DNA from: Flavobacteriaceae bacterium
Lineage (GTDB): Bacteria > Bacteroidota > Bacteroidia > Flavobacteriales > Flavobacteriaceae
DNA length: 40,156 nucleotides
Assembly: GCA_947464335.1 (NCBI GenBank)
Contig: CANHWG010000023.1
Location: forward strand, 1 to 40,156
Reading direction: 5' to 3'
Shown here: piece after piece, positions 7,331 through 16,991 of the stretch
Position numbering within the stretch: the first letter of the stretch is position 1
Layout of the letters: every line of letters begins with the position of its first letter
Notes under the pieces: model-generated
The model's input: the letters and a program-made list of their open reading frames with translations, nothing else
Database searches by the model: none
Told to the model about the DNA's origin: nothing
Made by a program: the position numbers and the translations under genes

Positions 7331-8290
7331 ATGAATTTATCCATAGTCATTCCGCTTCTTAACGAACAGGAATCGTTACCCGAATTGCATCAATGGATTG
7401 TCAAAGTAATGACAGCCAACAGCTACACGTATGAAATTATTTTTATAGATGATGGTAGTACCGATGCATCTTGGAATATTATTGAACAACTTGCTACTGA
7501 AAATCCAAATGTAAAAGGGATTCGCTTTCTTAGCAATTTTGGAAAATCACAAGCATTACATGCCGGTTTTGCCAAAGCAAAAGGAGATGTAATCATCACT
7601 ATGGATGCTGATTTACAAGACAGCCCGGAAGAAATTCCAGATTTATTCGATATGGTTTCTAATCAAAATTATGATTTGGTTTCAGGATGGAAAAAGAAGC
7701 GCTACGATTCGGTTGTAGGGAAAAATTTACCTTCAAAATTATTTAATTGGGCCGCTCGAAAAACATCTGGAGTTCAATTAAACGATTTCAATTGCGGATT
7801 AAAAGCGTATAAAAACACCGTAATCAAAAACATCGAAGTTTCGGGTGAAATGCATCGTTATATTCCCGTTTTAGCTAAAAATGCTGGGTTTTCTAATATT
7901 GGAGAAAAAGTAGTGATTCATCAGGCCCGAAAATATGGTGAATCTAAATTTGGTATGAACCGTTTTATTAATGGATTTCTAGATTTGATTACGATTTGGT
8001 TTTTATCTAAATATGGAAAACGTCCGATGCACTTATTTGGAGCACTCGGAGTAGTTATGTTTATCATCGGATTTTTATCCACATTCTTGATTATCGGAAT
8101 TAAATTAATGAAATTATTCGTGTTTCACGAACCTACTATTTTAGTGGCTTCAAATCCACTATTTTATATTGCCTTAACCGCTATGATTATTGGTTCGCAA
8201 TTATTTTTAGCTGGATTTTTAGGTGAAATAATTTTAAGAACAAAAAACAACGAGGAACGTTATAAAATTGCTAAAGAGGTTAATTTATAG
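7331..8290 (+). CDS. Membrane-anchored family 2 glycosyltransferase (DPM/GtrB type)
   Basis: A 319-residue GT2 enzyme predicted to transfer a sugar from a nucleotide donor to a polyprenyl phosphate or similar lipid at the cytoplasmic face of the inner membrane. The GT-A domain starts MNLSIVIPLLNE, has Asp40-Asp41 (FIDDGSTD) and the metal-binding D92-A-D94 in TMDADLQDSPEE. Two membrane segments follow at about 233-258 and 277-302, as in GtrB and ArnC-like proteins. It abuts the DUF4199 gene and is 24 bp from the phosphohexomutase gene. This fits a local glycolipid pathway; the sugar and lipid are unknown. Confidence 0.9.
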   Translation: MNLSIVIPLLNEQESLPELHQWIVKVMTANSYTYEIIFIDDGSTDASWNIIEQLATENPNVKGIRFLSNFGKSQALHAGFAKAKGDVIITMDADLQDSPEEIPDLFDMVSNQNYDLVSGWKKKRYDSVVGKNLPSKLFNWAARKTSGVQLNDFNCGLKAYKNTVIKNIEVSGEMHRYIPVLAKNAGFSNIGEKVVIHQARKYGESKFGMNRFINGFLDLITIWFLSKYGKRPMHLFGALGVVMFIIGFLSTFLIIGIKLMKLFVFHEPTILVASNPLFYIALTAMIIGSQLFLAGFLGEIILRTKNNEERYKIAKEVNL

Positions 8291-8314
8291 TTACTCTTTA
8301 TTTATTATAAAAAA

Positions 8315-10042
8315 ATGCACATCGAACAAAATATATTAGACAAAGTAAACGAATGGCTTACGCCTACATTTGACCAAAAAACACAAGACGAGATCAAAGC
8401 AATGATGACGTCTGCTCCCAAAAACTTAGAAGAAAGTTTCTATAAGAATTTGGAATTTGGAACCGGTGGAATGCGAGGTATTATGGGTATTGGAACCAAT
8501 CGTATCAACAAATATACGCTGGGAAAAAACACACAAGGTTTATCTGATTATTTAAAAAAAACATTCCCTGGCGAACAATTAAAAGTAGCAATAGCTTACG
8601 ATTGTCGTCATAATAGCGACACCTTGGCCAAAGTAGTAGCTGATGTTTTTTCGGCGAACGGAATTCAAGTCTATTTGTTTTCGGAAATGCGCCCCACTCC
8701 AGAGCTATCTTTTTCGGTTAGGCATTTGAATTGTCATGCCGGAATTGTATTGACCGCTTCTCACAATCCGCCTGAATATAATGGTTATAAAGTATATTGG
8801 CAAGATGGTGGGCAATTAGTCCCACCCAATGATGCTGAGATTGTTCAGGTAATTGAAAATTTAAAATACAATGAAATTAAATTTGAAGCCAATGATAATT
8901 TAATCGAATATATTGATGTTACAGTTGATAAAGCTTTCATTGATTCTACAATTGAAAATGCCAGTTTTAATACATCGGTGAAAGCCAAAGAAAATTTAAA
9001 AATTGTTTATACTTCATTACACGGAACTTCCATAAAATTAGTGCCTGATGTACTTGAAAAAGCAGGTTATACCGACGTCAATATTGTGCCCGAACAAGCT
9101 GAGCCCAATGGTGATTTTCCAACTGTAATTTCGCCAAACCCAGAAGAACCAGAAGCTTTAACTATGGCTTTGGCTTTAGCTGATAAAATTAATGCTGATA
9201 TCGTTTTCGGAACTGATCCTGATAGTGATCGTTTGGGTGTTGCTGTTAGAAATAATGAAGGCAAAATGCAGTTGTTAAATGGTAATCAAACCATGGTTGT
9301 AATGACAAATTACCTATTAGATCAATGGAAAAAAGCCGGAAAAATTAATGGTAAACAATTTATCGGTTCTACTATTGTTTCTACACCAATGATGTTAGAA
9401 TTAGCATCGGCATATAATGTAGAATGTAAAGTGGGATTGACCGGTTTTAAATGGATTGCCAAATTTATTAAAGACTTTCCTGAATTACAATTTATTGGTG
9501 GAGGCGAAGAAAGCTTCGGATTTATGGTTGGTGATGCTGTGCGCGATAAAGATGCCGTTGGTGCTATTTTATTAATGTGTGAAATTGCGGCCCAAGCCAA
9601 AGAAAAAGGAAATTCGGTCTATAATGAACTTGAACAACTGTATGTAGAGTATGGTTTTTATAAAGAATATTTAATTTCGATAACCAAAAAAGGAATCGAA
9701 GGTGCCAATCAAATAAAGCAAATGATGGTAGACATGCGCGAAAATCCAGTTGCTGAAATCAATGGGCAACGCGTCATTATGGTAGAAGATTATGAAAATT
9801 CTACCGCAAAGAATTTATTAACTAGCGAATCCGAAACTTTAAACGTTCCAAAATCAGATGTGTTGATTTATTATTTAGAAGATGGTTCAAAAATTTGTGC
9901 TCGTCCGAGTGGTACAGAGCCTAAAATAAAATTTTATTTCAGTGTGAATACAGCCATCGATAGTATTGAAGAGATTTCTACTGCTGAATACTTTTTAGAC
10001 TCTAAAATCAAGAACATAATTACTGAAATGAACTTAAATTAA
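8315..10042 (+). CDS. Phosphohexomutase (phosphoglucomutase/phosphomannomutase)
   Basis: This 575-residue alpha-D-phosphohexomutase interconverts hexose-6-phosphate and hexose-1-phosphate, feeding nucleotide-sugar synthesis. The phosphoserine loop is TASHNPPEYNG with Ser149. The metal loop is D301-P-D303-S-D305-R. The sugar-binding loop is GGGEES (395-400), and the C-terminal phosphate-binding loop is RPSGTEPK. The length and the ASHNPPEYNGYKVYW form match the PGM2-like group acting on glucose- or ribose-phosphates rather than GlmM, which is encoded separately at 28124. The last base of its stop is the first base of the next start (TAATG), so translation of the ABC exporter is coupled. Confidence 0.92.
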   Translation: MHIEQNILDKVNEWLTPTFDQKTQDEIKAMMTSAPKNLEESFYKNLEFGTGGMRGIMGIGTNRINKYTLGKNTQGLSDYLKKTFPGEQLKVAIAYDCRHNSDTLAKVVADVFSANGIQVYLFSEMRPTPELSFSVRHLNCHAGIVLTASHNPPEYNGYKVYWQDGGQLVPPNDAEIVQVIENLKYNEIKFEANDNLIEYIDVTVDKAFIDSTIENASFNTSVKAKENLKIVYTSLHGTSIKLVPDVLEKAGYTDVNIVPEQAEPNGDFPTVISPNPEEPEALTMALALADKINADIVFGTDPDSDRLGVAVRNNEGKMQLLNGNQTMVVMTNYLLDQWKKAGKINGKQFIGSTIVSTPMMLELASAYNVECKVGLTGFKWIAKFIKDFPELQFIGGGEESFGFMVGDAVRDKDAVGAILLMCEIAAQAKEKGNSVYNELEQLYVEYGFYKEYLISITKKGIEGANQIKQMMVDMRENPVAEINGQRVIMVEDYENSTAKNLLTSESETLNVPKSDVLIYYLEDGSKICARPSGTEPKIKFYFSVNTAIDSIEEISTAEYFLDSKIKNIITEMNLN

Positions 10043-11871
10043 TGGATAGTAATCTAAAAAAACTTCTGCCATTTGTTATGACCTACAAGAAGCATGTTTA
10101 CTTGAACATCTTCTTTAATATTTTCTATGCCTTATTTTCAACTTTACTAATGGTATCAATGATACCAACACTTAAAGTTCTTTTTGGAGATACTGAAAAG
10201 GTTGAGAAAGCACCTATCTATAAAGGCATTGGGAACATTAAAGCTTATGGTGAAGATTTTCTTAATTATAAAATAACACAATTAACACAAGAATATGGAC
10301 TTAAATGGGCGTTGTTGTTTGTAATCTCTATAATCATCACAACAGCATTCTTAAAAAATATCACCAATTACTTTGCATCTTATAATGTCACTCGTTTGCG
10401 TACGGGTGTACTAAGAGATATTCGAAAAAAACTTTATGAAAAAATAATCAATCTTCCGGTTTCCTATTATTCCGAAAGAAAAAAAGGTGATGTTATGGCA
10501 AGAATGTTGGGAGACATAAACGAAGTTCAGAGCTCCTTTTTTCAAATTTTAGAACTTGTAGTCCGTGAGCCACTGACCATATTGTTTTCTATTATTACCA
10601 TGTTTATTATCAGCCCAAAACTAACACTTTTTGTCTTTGCATTCATACCAATTTCAGGTTTTATCATTTCTAGAGTTGGAAAAAACCTAAAGGCAAAATC
10701 TGTTAAAGCTCAAAACGAAAACGGAATTTTTATATCTATTTTAGACGAAACGCTTAGTGGACTTAAAGTAGTAAAAGGATATAATGCTGAGAATTCATTT
10801 ATAAAGAAATTTAATGACTCTATAAATCGCTTGTTACAATTAAGTAATAGTATCGGAAACAAAAACAATTTGGCTTCGCCACTTAGTGAATTCTTAGGAA
10901 TCATAACTATAGCTACTTTACTTTGGTTTGGTGCCCAAATGGTTGTTGAAGAGCAAACTATTTCATCGGCAACATTTATAACTTATATTGCGCTTGCTTA
11001 CACTATATTGACTCCAGCAAAAGCGATATCCAAAGCTTCCTATCAAGTTAAAACTGGTTTAGCAGCCGCAGAAAGAGTTTTTACTTTAATGGATCAAGAA
11101 AACATAATTACCGATAGACCGAATGCAGTCGAAAAAAAATCTTTTGAAGATAAAATTATTCTTAAAGACATCAACTTTAAATATGAAAATGAAAACGTAC
11201 TGAAACATTTTTCACTAGAAATTCCAAAAGGAAAAACCGTTGCATTAGTAGGCCAATCGGGCAGTGGAAAAAGTACGATTGCCAATTTATTAACTCGTTT
11301 TTATGATGTAAATGAAGGAAAGATTCTTATAGATAATACTAATATTCAAGACATTAAATTAGAATCTCTTCGGGATCTGATGGGATTAGTAACTCAAGAT
11401 TCTATTCTTTTTAATGATACGATAAAAGGAAATATTACATTAGGCAAATTAGATGCAACAGATGAAGAAGTAATTGAAGCTTTAAAAATTGCTAACGCTT
11501 ATGAGTTTGTTAAAGATTTACCCGAAGGAATTTACACGAATGTTGGCGATAGTGGAAACAAACTTTCTGGTGGTCAAAAACAACGTTTATCCATAGCGCG
11601 TGCCGTTTTAAAAAATCCTCCAATCATGATTTTGGATGAAGCCACTTCTGCTTTAGATACAGAGAGTGAACGACTAGTTCAAATTGCTTTAGAAAACATG
11701 ATGCAAAACAGAACATCTATTGTCATTGCACACCGACTTTCAACTATTCAAAAAGCAGATGAAATAGTGGTAATGCATAAAGGCAAAATTGTAGAAAAAG
11801 GAAATCACGAGGAACTTTTAGTACTTAATGGCACCTACTCTAAATTAGTTTCGATGCAATCTTTTGAGTAA
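10042..11871 (+). CDS. MsbA-like ABC exporter (fused membrane and ATPase domains)
   Basis: A 609-residue half-transporter that should dimerise. Type-I exporter membrane segments occupy about 20-340. The extra polar stretch at 50-85, between the first two segments, would be periplasmic. The ATPase domain has Walker A GQSGSGKST at 404-412, signature LSGGQ at 508-512, Walker B IMILDE at 528-533 and an IVIAHRLST switch histidine. The family moves lipids, lipid A, glycolipids or drugs. Its place behind a membrane glycosyltransferase and a sugar mutase favours a glycolipid substrate, which is inference. It overlaps the mutase gene by 1 bp and abuts the stop of the lipoprotein gene on the other strand. 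Confidence 0.9.
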   Translation: MDSNLKKLLPFVMTYKKHVYLNIFFNIFYALFSTLLMVSMIPTLKVLFGDTEKVEKAPIYKGIGNIKAYGEDFLNYKITQLTQEYGLKWALLFVISIIITTAFLKNITNYFASYNVTRLRTGVLRDIRKKLYEKIINLPVSYYSERKKGDVMARMLGDINEVQSSFFQILELVVREPLTILFSIITMFIISPKLTLFVFAFIPISGFIISRVGKNLKAKSVKAQNENGIFISILDETLSGLKVVKGYNAENSFIKKFNDSINRLLQLSNSIGNKNNLASPLSEFLGIITIATLLWFGAQMVVEEQTISSATFITYIALAYTILTPAKAISKASYQVKTGLAAAERVFTLMDQENIITDRPNAVEKKSFEDKIILKDINFKYENENVLKHFSLEIPKGKTVALVGQSGSGKSTIANLLTRFYDVNEGKILIDNTNIQDIKLESLRDLMGLVTQDSILFNDTIKGNITLGKLDATDEEVIEALKIANAYEFVKDLPEGIYTNVGDSGNKLSGGQKQRLSIARAVLKNPPIMILDEATSALDTESERLVQIALENMMQNRTSIVIAHRLSTIQKADEIVVMHKGKIVEKGNHEELLVLNGTYSKLVSMQSFE

Positions 11872-12591
11872 CTATATTGGCTTATAAATATTTACTTTCC
11901 AATCTTTATCTAATAGATTTACAAAGTAATATTGAAGTTTATCTTCGGCATTTAATTCTCCGTCTTTATTGGTATCTTCAATAGTTCTGAAATACAACAT
12001 GCTTTTTGATTCAATAATTTTCCAATCAAGTACTTCTTGAAAATCACTAGAAATTTTGGTAAATTTTTGTCCAGAAACCGTGCTTAAATACAATGCTTTT
12101 ATATCACTTTCATCGAGCTTGTCATCTTTATTCGTATCCATATCAGCCAAAGTATAAACCAATAATTGCAATTTGCTTTTGTCAGCAACTGTCTTTAAAT
12201 ACGTTGCTGTTTCTATCAGCACTTGTTTATCTGTTAAAGCAGTTATAGTATCCTTTCCTATTTCCTGAAATTTTAGATTTTTCAAATAACCCGTAATTTG
12301 ATATTCTCCATAATTGGAAACTGCAAAACTTAAGTCAGCATCTGAATACGACTTTAATCCTTTCGATTTACCGGCAACAACCCCAATTGGATGAATTAAA
12401 AAGTTAGTTCCTTCTAAATTAATTGGTAAATCAGCCAATTCTATTTGGGTGGTATCCTTCGGAAGTACTTCTTTGGTTTTTGAAGTTTCCTCATAAATAA
12501 CTTTTGGCTTAACAGTTTCATCTTTTTTACAACTAACTAGAGTAGCTATAAAAAATAAAGATATATAAAAAGAGTATTTTTTCATTTTCAT
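11872..12591 (-). CDS. Lipoprotein with two EF-hand-like calcium loops
   Basis: A 239-residue lipoprotein. The signal peptide ends in a lipobox with Cys21 (TLVSCKK). Two loops match the EF-hand pattern: D152, N154, D156, D160, D163 (DTNKDDKLDESD) and D206, N208, D210, G211, D217 (DTNKDGELNAED). They flank a 40-residue segment, as a calcium-binding pair would. Between Cys21 and residue 145 no family is recognisable. It is the last gene of a run with the M23 peptidase and the TonB-dependent receptor, 31 bp after the receptor. A role as a calcium-responsive periplasmic or surface partner is inference. An internal ATG at residue 3 is an equally good start. Confidence 0.75.
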   Translation of the reverse strand: MKMKKYSFYISLFFIATLVSCKKDETVKPKVIYEETSKTKEVLPKDTTQIELADLPINLEGTNFLIHPIGVVAGKSKGLKSYSDADLSFAVSNYGEYQITGYLKNLKFQEIGKDTITALTDKQVLIETATYLKTVADKSKLQLLVYTLADMDTNKDDKLDESDIKALYLSTVSGQKFTKISSDFQEVLDWKIIESKSMLYFRTIEDTNKDGELNAEDKLQYYFVNLLDKDWKVNIYKPI

Positions 12592-12622
12592 AAAATTAGA
12601 CCCTAAAAATAGTGAATTATTT

Positions 12623-15100
12623 CTACAATTTAGCCGTCAGTTTAATATTGAAAACACGCGTTGTCATATAGTTTGGTATGCCATATTGGTTTTTGGTATA
12701 GACATCACGTACCCAAGTATTGGTAATGGCATTTTGATTATTAAACAAATTGAAAATTTCAAATCCGGCGGATAAATCTTTAAATTTCTTCAACCAATGT
12801 CCTTCTGGTCTTTCGTTATTTTTCTCCGTCAAAACATAAGAGAAACCTACGTCGGCACGACGGTAATCACGCAAACGACTTTGATAAACATAGGGATCTG
12901 CATAGGATGGTGAACCTCCGGGCAAACCAGTATTATAAACCAAATTCATATATAATTTCATGTTTGGTATATTGGGCATGTAATCTTGGAAAAGTATTCC
13001 AAACTTCAATCGCTGATCTGTTGGTCGAGCAATAAAACCTCTGTTGTTTAAATTTTCTTCTGTTTTCATATACCCAAAACTCAACCAAGATTCAGTTCCT
13101 GGCACGAACTCTCCGTTTAATCGCATATCCAATCCATAAGCATAAGCTTCGGCGTCATTATTGGCTCGGTATCGAATTCGAACATTTTCTAACGTATAGG
13201 TATTTACATCCGTCATCGATTTATAATACGCTTCGGTTACCAACTTGAATGGTCGATTATTCAATTTAAAATTATAATCATTACTCAATACGAAGTGAAT
13301 GGATTGCTGCGCTTTAACATTTGGATTAACTGCTCCATTTAAATCTCTTAATTCACGATAAAATGGTGGTTGATGATAATATCCAAGAGACAGACGGAAG
13401 ATCATATCTTTTTTCCAATCGGGTTTGAATGCCATTTGAGCTCTAGGGCTAAAAACTGTTTGCTGTTTGCCTCTTGCCATTCTTTCACCTGAAACACTCC
13501 AAGAATGGAAACGGGAACCTGCTGTAATCCATAATTGATTTTCGCCTATTTTAGTTTTAGTACTCCATTGTGCATAACCCGAAAAACGGTTAATATCAAT
13601 AAAATTAGTTGCTCTAACATTCTGATACGGAACCAACGGACCAACATACGGATTATACGGTTGTTCATTTGGAAAGTCAAATTGTGGCGGATTTATTGAA
13701 AATCCGGCAGAATCAATTACTTCCCATTCTACAATTCGATCGCGAATATTTTCACGCGTGTATTTAAAACCCCAATCAACTTGATGTTTTTTATTATTAA
13801 TTTGATGTACTCCTTTAATTTCTGCATTAACAATCAAAGCATCTAAATCATTACGAGCATGATTTAACTGAGTGCCTATACCTCGATTAAAAGTAACTTG
13901 CCCTAATGTTTCAGAACCAATATTGGTATCCACCTCACCTAAAAAATAAGCGGCAAAAATATCAAAGTACTCCTGCTCTTGCGTATGATAAACTGAAGTG
14001 ATAAACTTAAACGTATTGTTTTCGTTGGCTATAAAATTAGATTTAAAAGCTCCGAAAAGTGTTTGATATCTGTCATTTTCCTGGCCATCATAAAAAACTT
14101 GTAGGGCAATTGGTTCGTCAATAGTACCAAAATTAGTTTGTCGCGTTAGGGGTTGATAATTATAAATATTTTGCGATGCATTTCCTAAGAAACTAAATTG
14201 CCATTTCTCGTTTGGATTAAAATTTATGTTGGTTTGAACATCAACGAATGTTGGTCTAAAATTAGTTTGTGTTTCTTGACTGTTTACTAAAAGTGAATTA
14301 TCGCGATAACGAACTCCTGTAATTGCTGACCATTTTTTATTTTTGGAAGCGCCTTCTGCCGTTACACTTCCGCCTAGGAAACTGGCTTCGGCTGCCAAAC
14401 CAAATTTGGTTGGTTTTCTGTAAGTAATATCTAAAACCGATGATAATTTATCGCCATATTTTGCTTGAAATCCTCCAGCAGAAAAGTCAACATTCTGAGT
14501 CATATCGGTATTGGTAAAACTCAATCCTTCTTGTTGACCCGAACGAATTAAGAATGGACGATACACTTCTATTTCATTTACATACACTAAATTTTCATCA
14601 TAATTTCCACCACGAACGGCATATTGAGTACTCAATTCACTATTAGAATTCACTCCGGCAAAAGTTTTCAAGACACTCTCTATTCCGGCATTAGCACTAG
14701 GGTTCTTTCTGATTGTTTCGGGTTCGATTGATGTAATTCCTTGTACTCGTCTTCTGCTACTGGTAATAACCACATCACTCAATTGCTCTGCTTTATCACT
14801 CATCACGACATGATATTCGAAATTTTCTCCTGGTTTTAACTGCAAGGTTGCGGTAATATTTTTGAGCGCCGTATGAGTAAAAACAATAACAATTTTTTGA
14901 TTTGCTGGAACGATTAATTCATAAAATCCGTTTGAATTCGTTGTAGCAGATTTAGTTTTGTAACTAATATTAACTCCTTCAACTGGTTTGTTATTTTCAT
15001 CGAGCACAATTCCGGCTACTTTAGCGGTTTGAGTTTGTGCATAAGAAATTATGTTTATATTTAATAAAAGGAGCGTAAAAAGTAATTTATATGTTTTCAA
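12623..15100 (-). CDS. TonB-dependent outer-membrane receptor with CarboxypepD-like N-terminal domain
   Basis: An 825-residue TonB-dependent receptor that imports a ligand across the outer membrane using TonB energy. Residues 1-22 are a signal peptide ending SYAQ. Residues about 26-110 form the CarboxypepD_reg-like beta-sandwich typical of Bacteroidota receptors (VAGIVLDENNKPVEGV). The plug follows at about 118-235, with GVNSNSELSTQYAVRGG. The remainder is a 22-strand barrel ending VFNIKLTAKL. No SusD-type partner is adjacent, so it is not a typical SusC. The start codon is TTG at 15098-15100; no ATG lies before the signal peptide, so TTG is favoured. It begins 9 bp after the M23 gene and is probably co-transcribed with it. 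Confidence 0.9.
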   Translation of the reverse strand: MKTYKLLFTLLLLNINIISYAQTQTAKVAGIVLDENNKPVEGVNISYKTKSATTNSNGFYELIVPANQKIVIVFTHTALKNITATLQLKPGENFEYHVVMSDKAEQLSDVVITSSRRRVQGITSIEPETIRKNPSANAGIESVLKTFAGVNSNSELSTQYAVRGGNYDENLVYVNEIEVYRPFLIRSGQQEGLSFTNTDMTQNVDFSAGGFQAKYGDKLSSVLDITYRKPTKFGLAAEASFLGGSVTAEGASKNKKWSAITGVRYRDNSLLVNSQETQTNFRPTFVDVQTNINFNPNEKWQFSFLGNASQNIYNYQPLTRQTNFGTIDEPIALQVFYDGQENDRYQTLFGAFKSNFIANENNTFKFITSVYHTQEQEYFDIFAAYFLGEVDTNIGSETLGQVTFNRGIGTQLNHARNDLDALIVNAEIKGVHQINNKKHQVDWGFKYTRENIRDRIVEWEVIDSAGFSINPPQFDFPNEQPYNPYVGPLVPYQNVRATNFIDINRFSGYAQWSTKTKIGENQLWITAGSRFHSWSVSGERMARGKQQTVFSPRAQMAFKPDWKKDMIFRLSLGYYHQPPFYRELRDLNGAVNPNVKAQQSIHFVLSNDYNFKLNNRPFKLVTEAYYKSMTDVNTYTLENVRIRYRANNDAEAYAYGLDMRLNGEFVPGTESWLSFGYMKTEENLNNRGFIARPTDQRLKFGILFQDYMPNIPNMKLYMNLVYNTGLPGGSPSYADPYVYQSRLRDYRRADVGFSYVLTEKNNERPEGHWLKKFKDLSAGFEIFNLFNNQNAITNTWVRDVYTKNQYGIPNYMTTRVFNIKLTAKL

Positions 15101-15109
15101 ATTATAGAA

Positions 15110-16807
15110 TTAAAGTTTTTGACTTCTAAAAAAATGCGTTTCAAAGATAGTAGAATTTCCAACATTATCAGTAACCACAAGTTTTAAATCATTTTTCCCT
15201 TCGGCTACAATTCCATCAGAAAAACGATGGGTTATTTTTTTTGTTTTAGGTTCATATTCGAATAAAATCCATTTTCCGTTCAAGTATCCATCATAACTTT
15301 TTATACCAGATACTTGATCCGAAATGGTGAAAATAAGTTCCTTTTCTCCACTAATCCACTTACCGCCTATACTTTTATCAGATTTTACTTTGGGTGGTGT
15401 ACCATCTTTAAATAGCTTATATTCTCCCAAATATTTGGTGTAGATTGTAAACGAATTTTTGTAGCGTTTAGTATTGTAATAGTTTATTTTCTTTCCATCA
15501 AGCATCCCGATAAACATAATCTCTCTATCTTTTTGAGATGCAATACTATCTTCAAATGTAATTGAAAAATTAAAATGTGCTGGTACCGTATTTTCATGCA
15601 GTTTTAAAAATCCATCCTTAACATCAAAATTCATATAAAAATCATCATAAAAGGTATTCGGTGGAAAATTAACGGTAACGTTGTCTAACGAAAATATATT
15701 TTCTTTTTTAGATTTTACAAAATATTTTGAAGTTCTAGGTACTTCTGAAACTTTTGCTGGCAAAACTGAATGTTGAATTGGGACAAATATTTTAGTGTTA
15801 TTTTGATTGAAATCTGAAACTTCAATACGATAATTTGAACTTATATTATTCGAAACAGTTATTACTCCATTTTCAATACCTGGCTTAATGATGCTCAGTG
15901 GATAGGGATTTTTCATATACATTTTTTGAACTCGTTGCCCTAATTTTTTATACCGTTCATAATCTATCAAAGCATTGACATACCTCGATTCATCAAAAGC
16001 AAAAGTATCAAATTGATATCCAAAGTCGCTTTTACCATTTATATAGGTATTGACTCTAAATATTCCATTTAAATTCCAAGAAACATCATCAAAATCTGAA
16101 GCTGTAATTCCGAATCCAATTTTACCATTAGCAGCTACTTTTTCAGCCAAATAACTTCCATCTTCTTGCAACGATAAATTTACAGCTATGGGTCTTTTAG
16201 ATTGATTAACAATAGAAGTATTATCTAAAGGATATACCCATAAACTTGAAATTGTTGGTTTTTTTGTGTCGGGAATAACAGTGTCGTATCCAAAATATAG
16301 AGGATTAATAATCTTTTCGGAAACTGTATCTCGGATTTCAAAATGCAAATGAGGACCATCAGAACCTCCGGTATTTCCTGAAATAGCAATAACATCACCT
16401 TTTTTAACTACTAAATCACTAGAATTTAATGTGATATCTATTTCATAAGATTTGGCTTTGTATTGTTCTTTTTTAATATATTTCTCAATAGTATCAAACC
16501 CCGATTGCAAGTGACCATAAACAGTGGTATAACCATTAGGATGTGTGATGTAAATTGCTTTTCCGTATCCTAGTTCTGCTATTTTAATTCGAGAAACATA
16601 ACCATCTGCAGCAGCATAAACAGTTTGGCCTTCTTTTTTTTGCGTTTTAAAATCAAACCCCGAATGAAAATGATTCGGTCTTAATTCGCCAAAATTTCCA
16701 GAAAGTTGCAAAGGAATAGCTAAAGGCGAACGAAAATAGTCTTTTGGATATTGATTTTGTCCAAAACAGAAAAAAGTAAAGAGAAAAATAAAGCAAAAAA
16801 ATTTCAT
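15110..16807 (-). CDS. M23 family peptidase (LytM-type endopeptidase)
   Basis: A 565-residue exported protein with a signal peptide at about 1-16. The M23 domain lies near the N-terminus. Its zinc site is complete: His48 and Asp52 in HSGFD, His153 and His155 in HLHFEIRD, with His99 in GHLQ as the likely catalytic histidine. M23 enzymes cut peptide cross-links in murein. The remaining 400 residues are strand-rich, with no recognised domain. It is the first gene of a run with the receptor at 12623-15100 and the EF-hand lipoprotein. Its tight 9-bp link to the receptor may mean the peptidase remodels murein for that system, which is inference. Confidence 0.88.
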   Translation of the reverse strand: MKFFCFIFLFTFFCFGQNQYPKDYFRSPLAIPLQLSGNFGELRPNHFHSGFDFKTQKKEGQTVYAAADGYVSRIKIAELGYGKAIYITHPNGYTTVYGHLQSGFDTIEKYIKKEQYKAKSYEIDITLNSSDLVVKKGDVIAISGNTGGSDGPHLHFEIRDTVSEKIINPLYFGYDTVIPDTKKPTISSLWVYPLDNTSIVNQSKRPIAVNLSLQEDGSYLAEKVAANGKIGFGITASDFDDVSWNLNGIFRVNTYINGKSDFGYQFDTFAFDESRYVNALIDYERYKKLGQRVQKMYMKNPYPLSIIKPGIENGVITVSNNISSNYRIEVSDFNQNNTKIFVPIQHSVLPAKVSEVPRTSKYFVKSKKENIFSLDNVTVNFPPNTFYDDFYMNFDVKDGFLKLHENTVPAHFNFSITFEDSIASQKDREIMFIGMLDGKKINYYNTKRYKNSFTIYTKYLGEYKLFKDGTPPKVKSDKSIGGKWISGEKELIFTISDQVSGIKSYDGYLNGKWILFEYEPKTKKITHRFSDGIVAEGKNDLKLVVTDNVGNSTIFETHFFRSQKL

Positions 16808-16935
16808 ATCGCTTGTTTACGCTAAGTTAATGAAAAGTACGTAAAAAATTACAATAAAGTAACTTTATATAACAGCTTAAAAAACAAATTATTATAATTT
16901 TAGTTCAAAACAAAAATAAATAATTCGTAAAACTA

Positions 16936-16965
16936 TTGTACAACCGAAATAGAATCCTAACTTTG
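16936..16965 (+). promoter_or_regulatory. Promoter of the coiled-coil/zapA run
   Basis: TTG (16936-16938), a 19-bp spacer and TAACTTTG (16958-16965) give a near-ideal Bacteroidota promoter. The predicted start point lies around 16970. An ATG at 16977 would then be almost leaderless, so the ATG at 16992 is favoured for the first gene. Confidence 0.7.
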
Positions 16966-16991
16966 TGAGGTAAGTAATGAATAAAAAATTC

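Noticed and set aside
12105..12145. EF-hand-like loops of the lipoprotein as a dockerin domain
   Set aside because: The loops are spaced about 40 residues apart without the dockerin helix pattern, and no cohesin-type gene is present.
12623..15100. SusC-type receptor of a polysaccharide utilisation locus
   Set aside because: No SusD, glycoside hydrolase or sulfatase gene is adjacent. The partners are a peptidase and an EF-hand lipoprotein.
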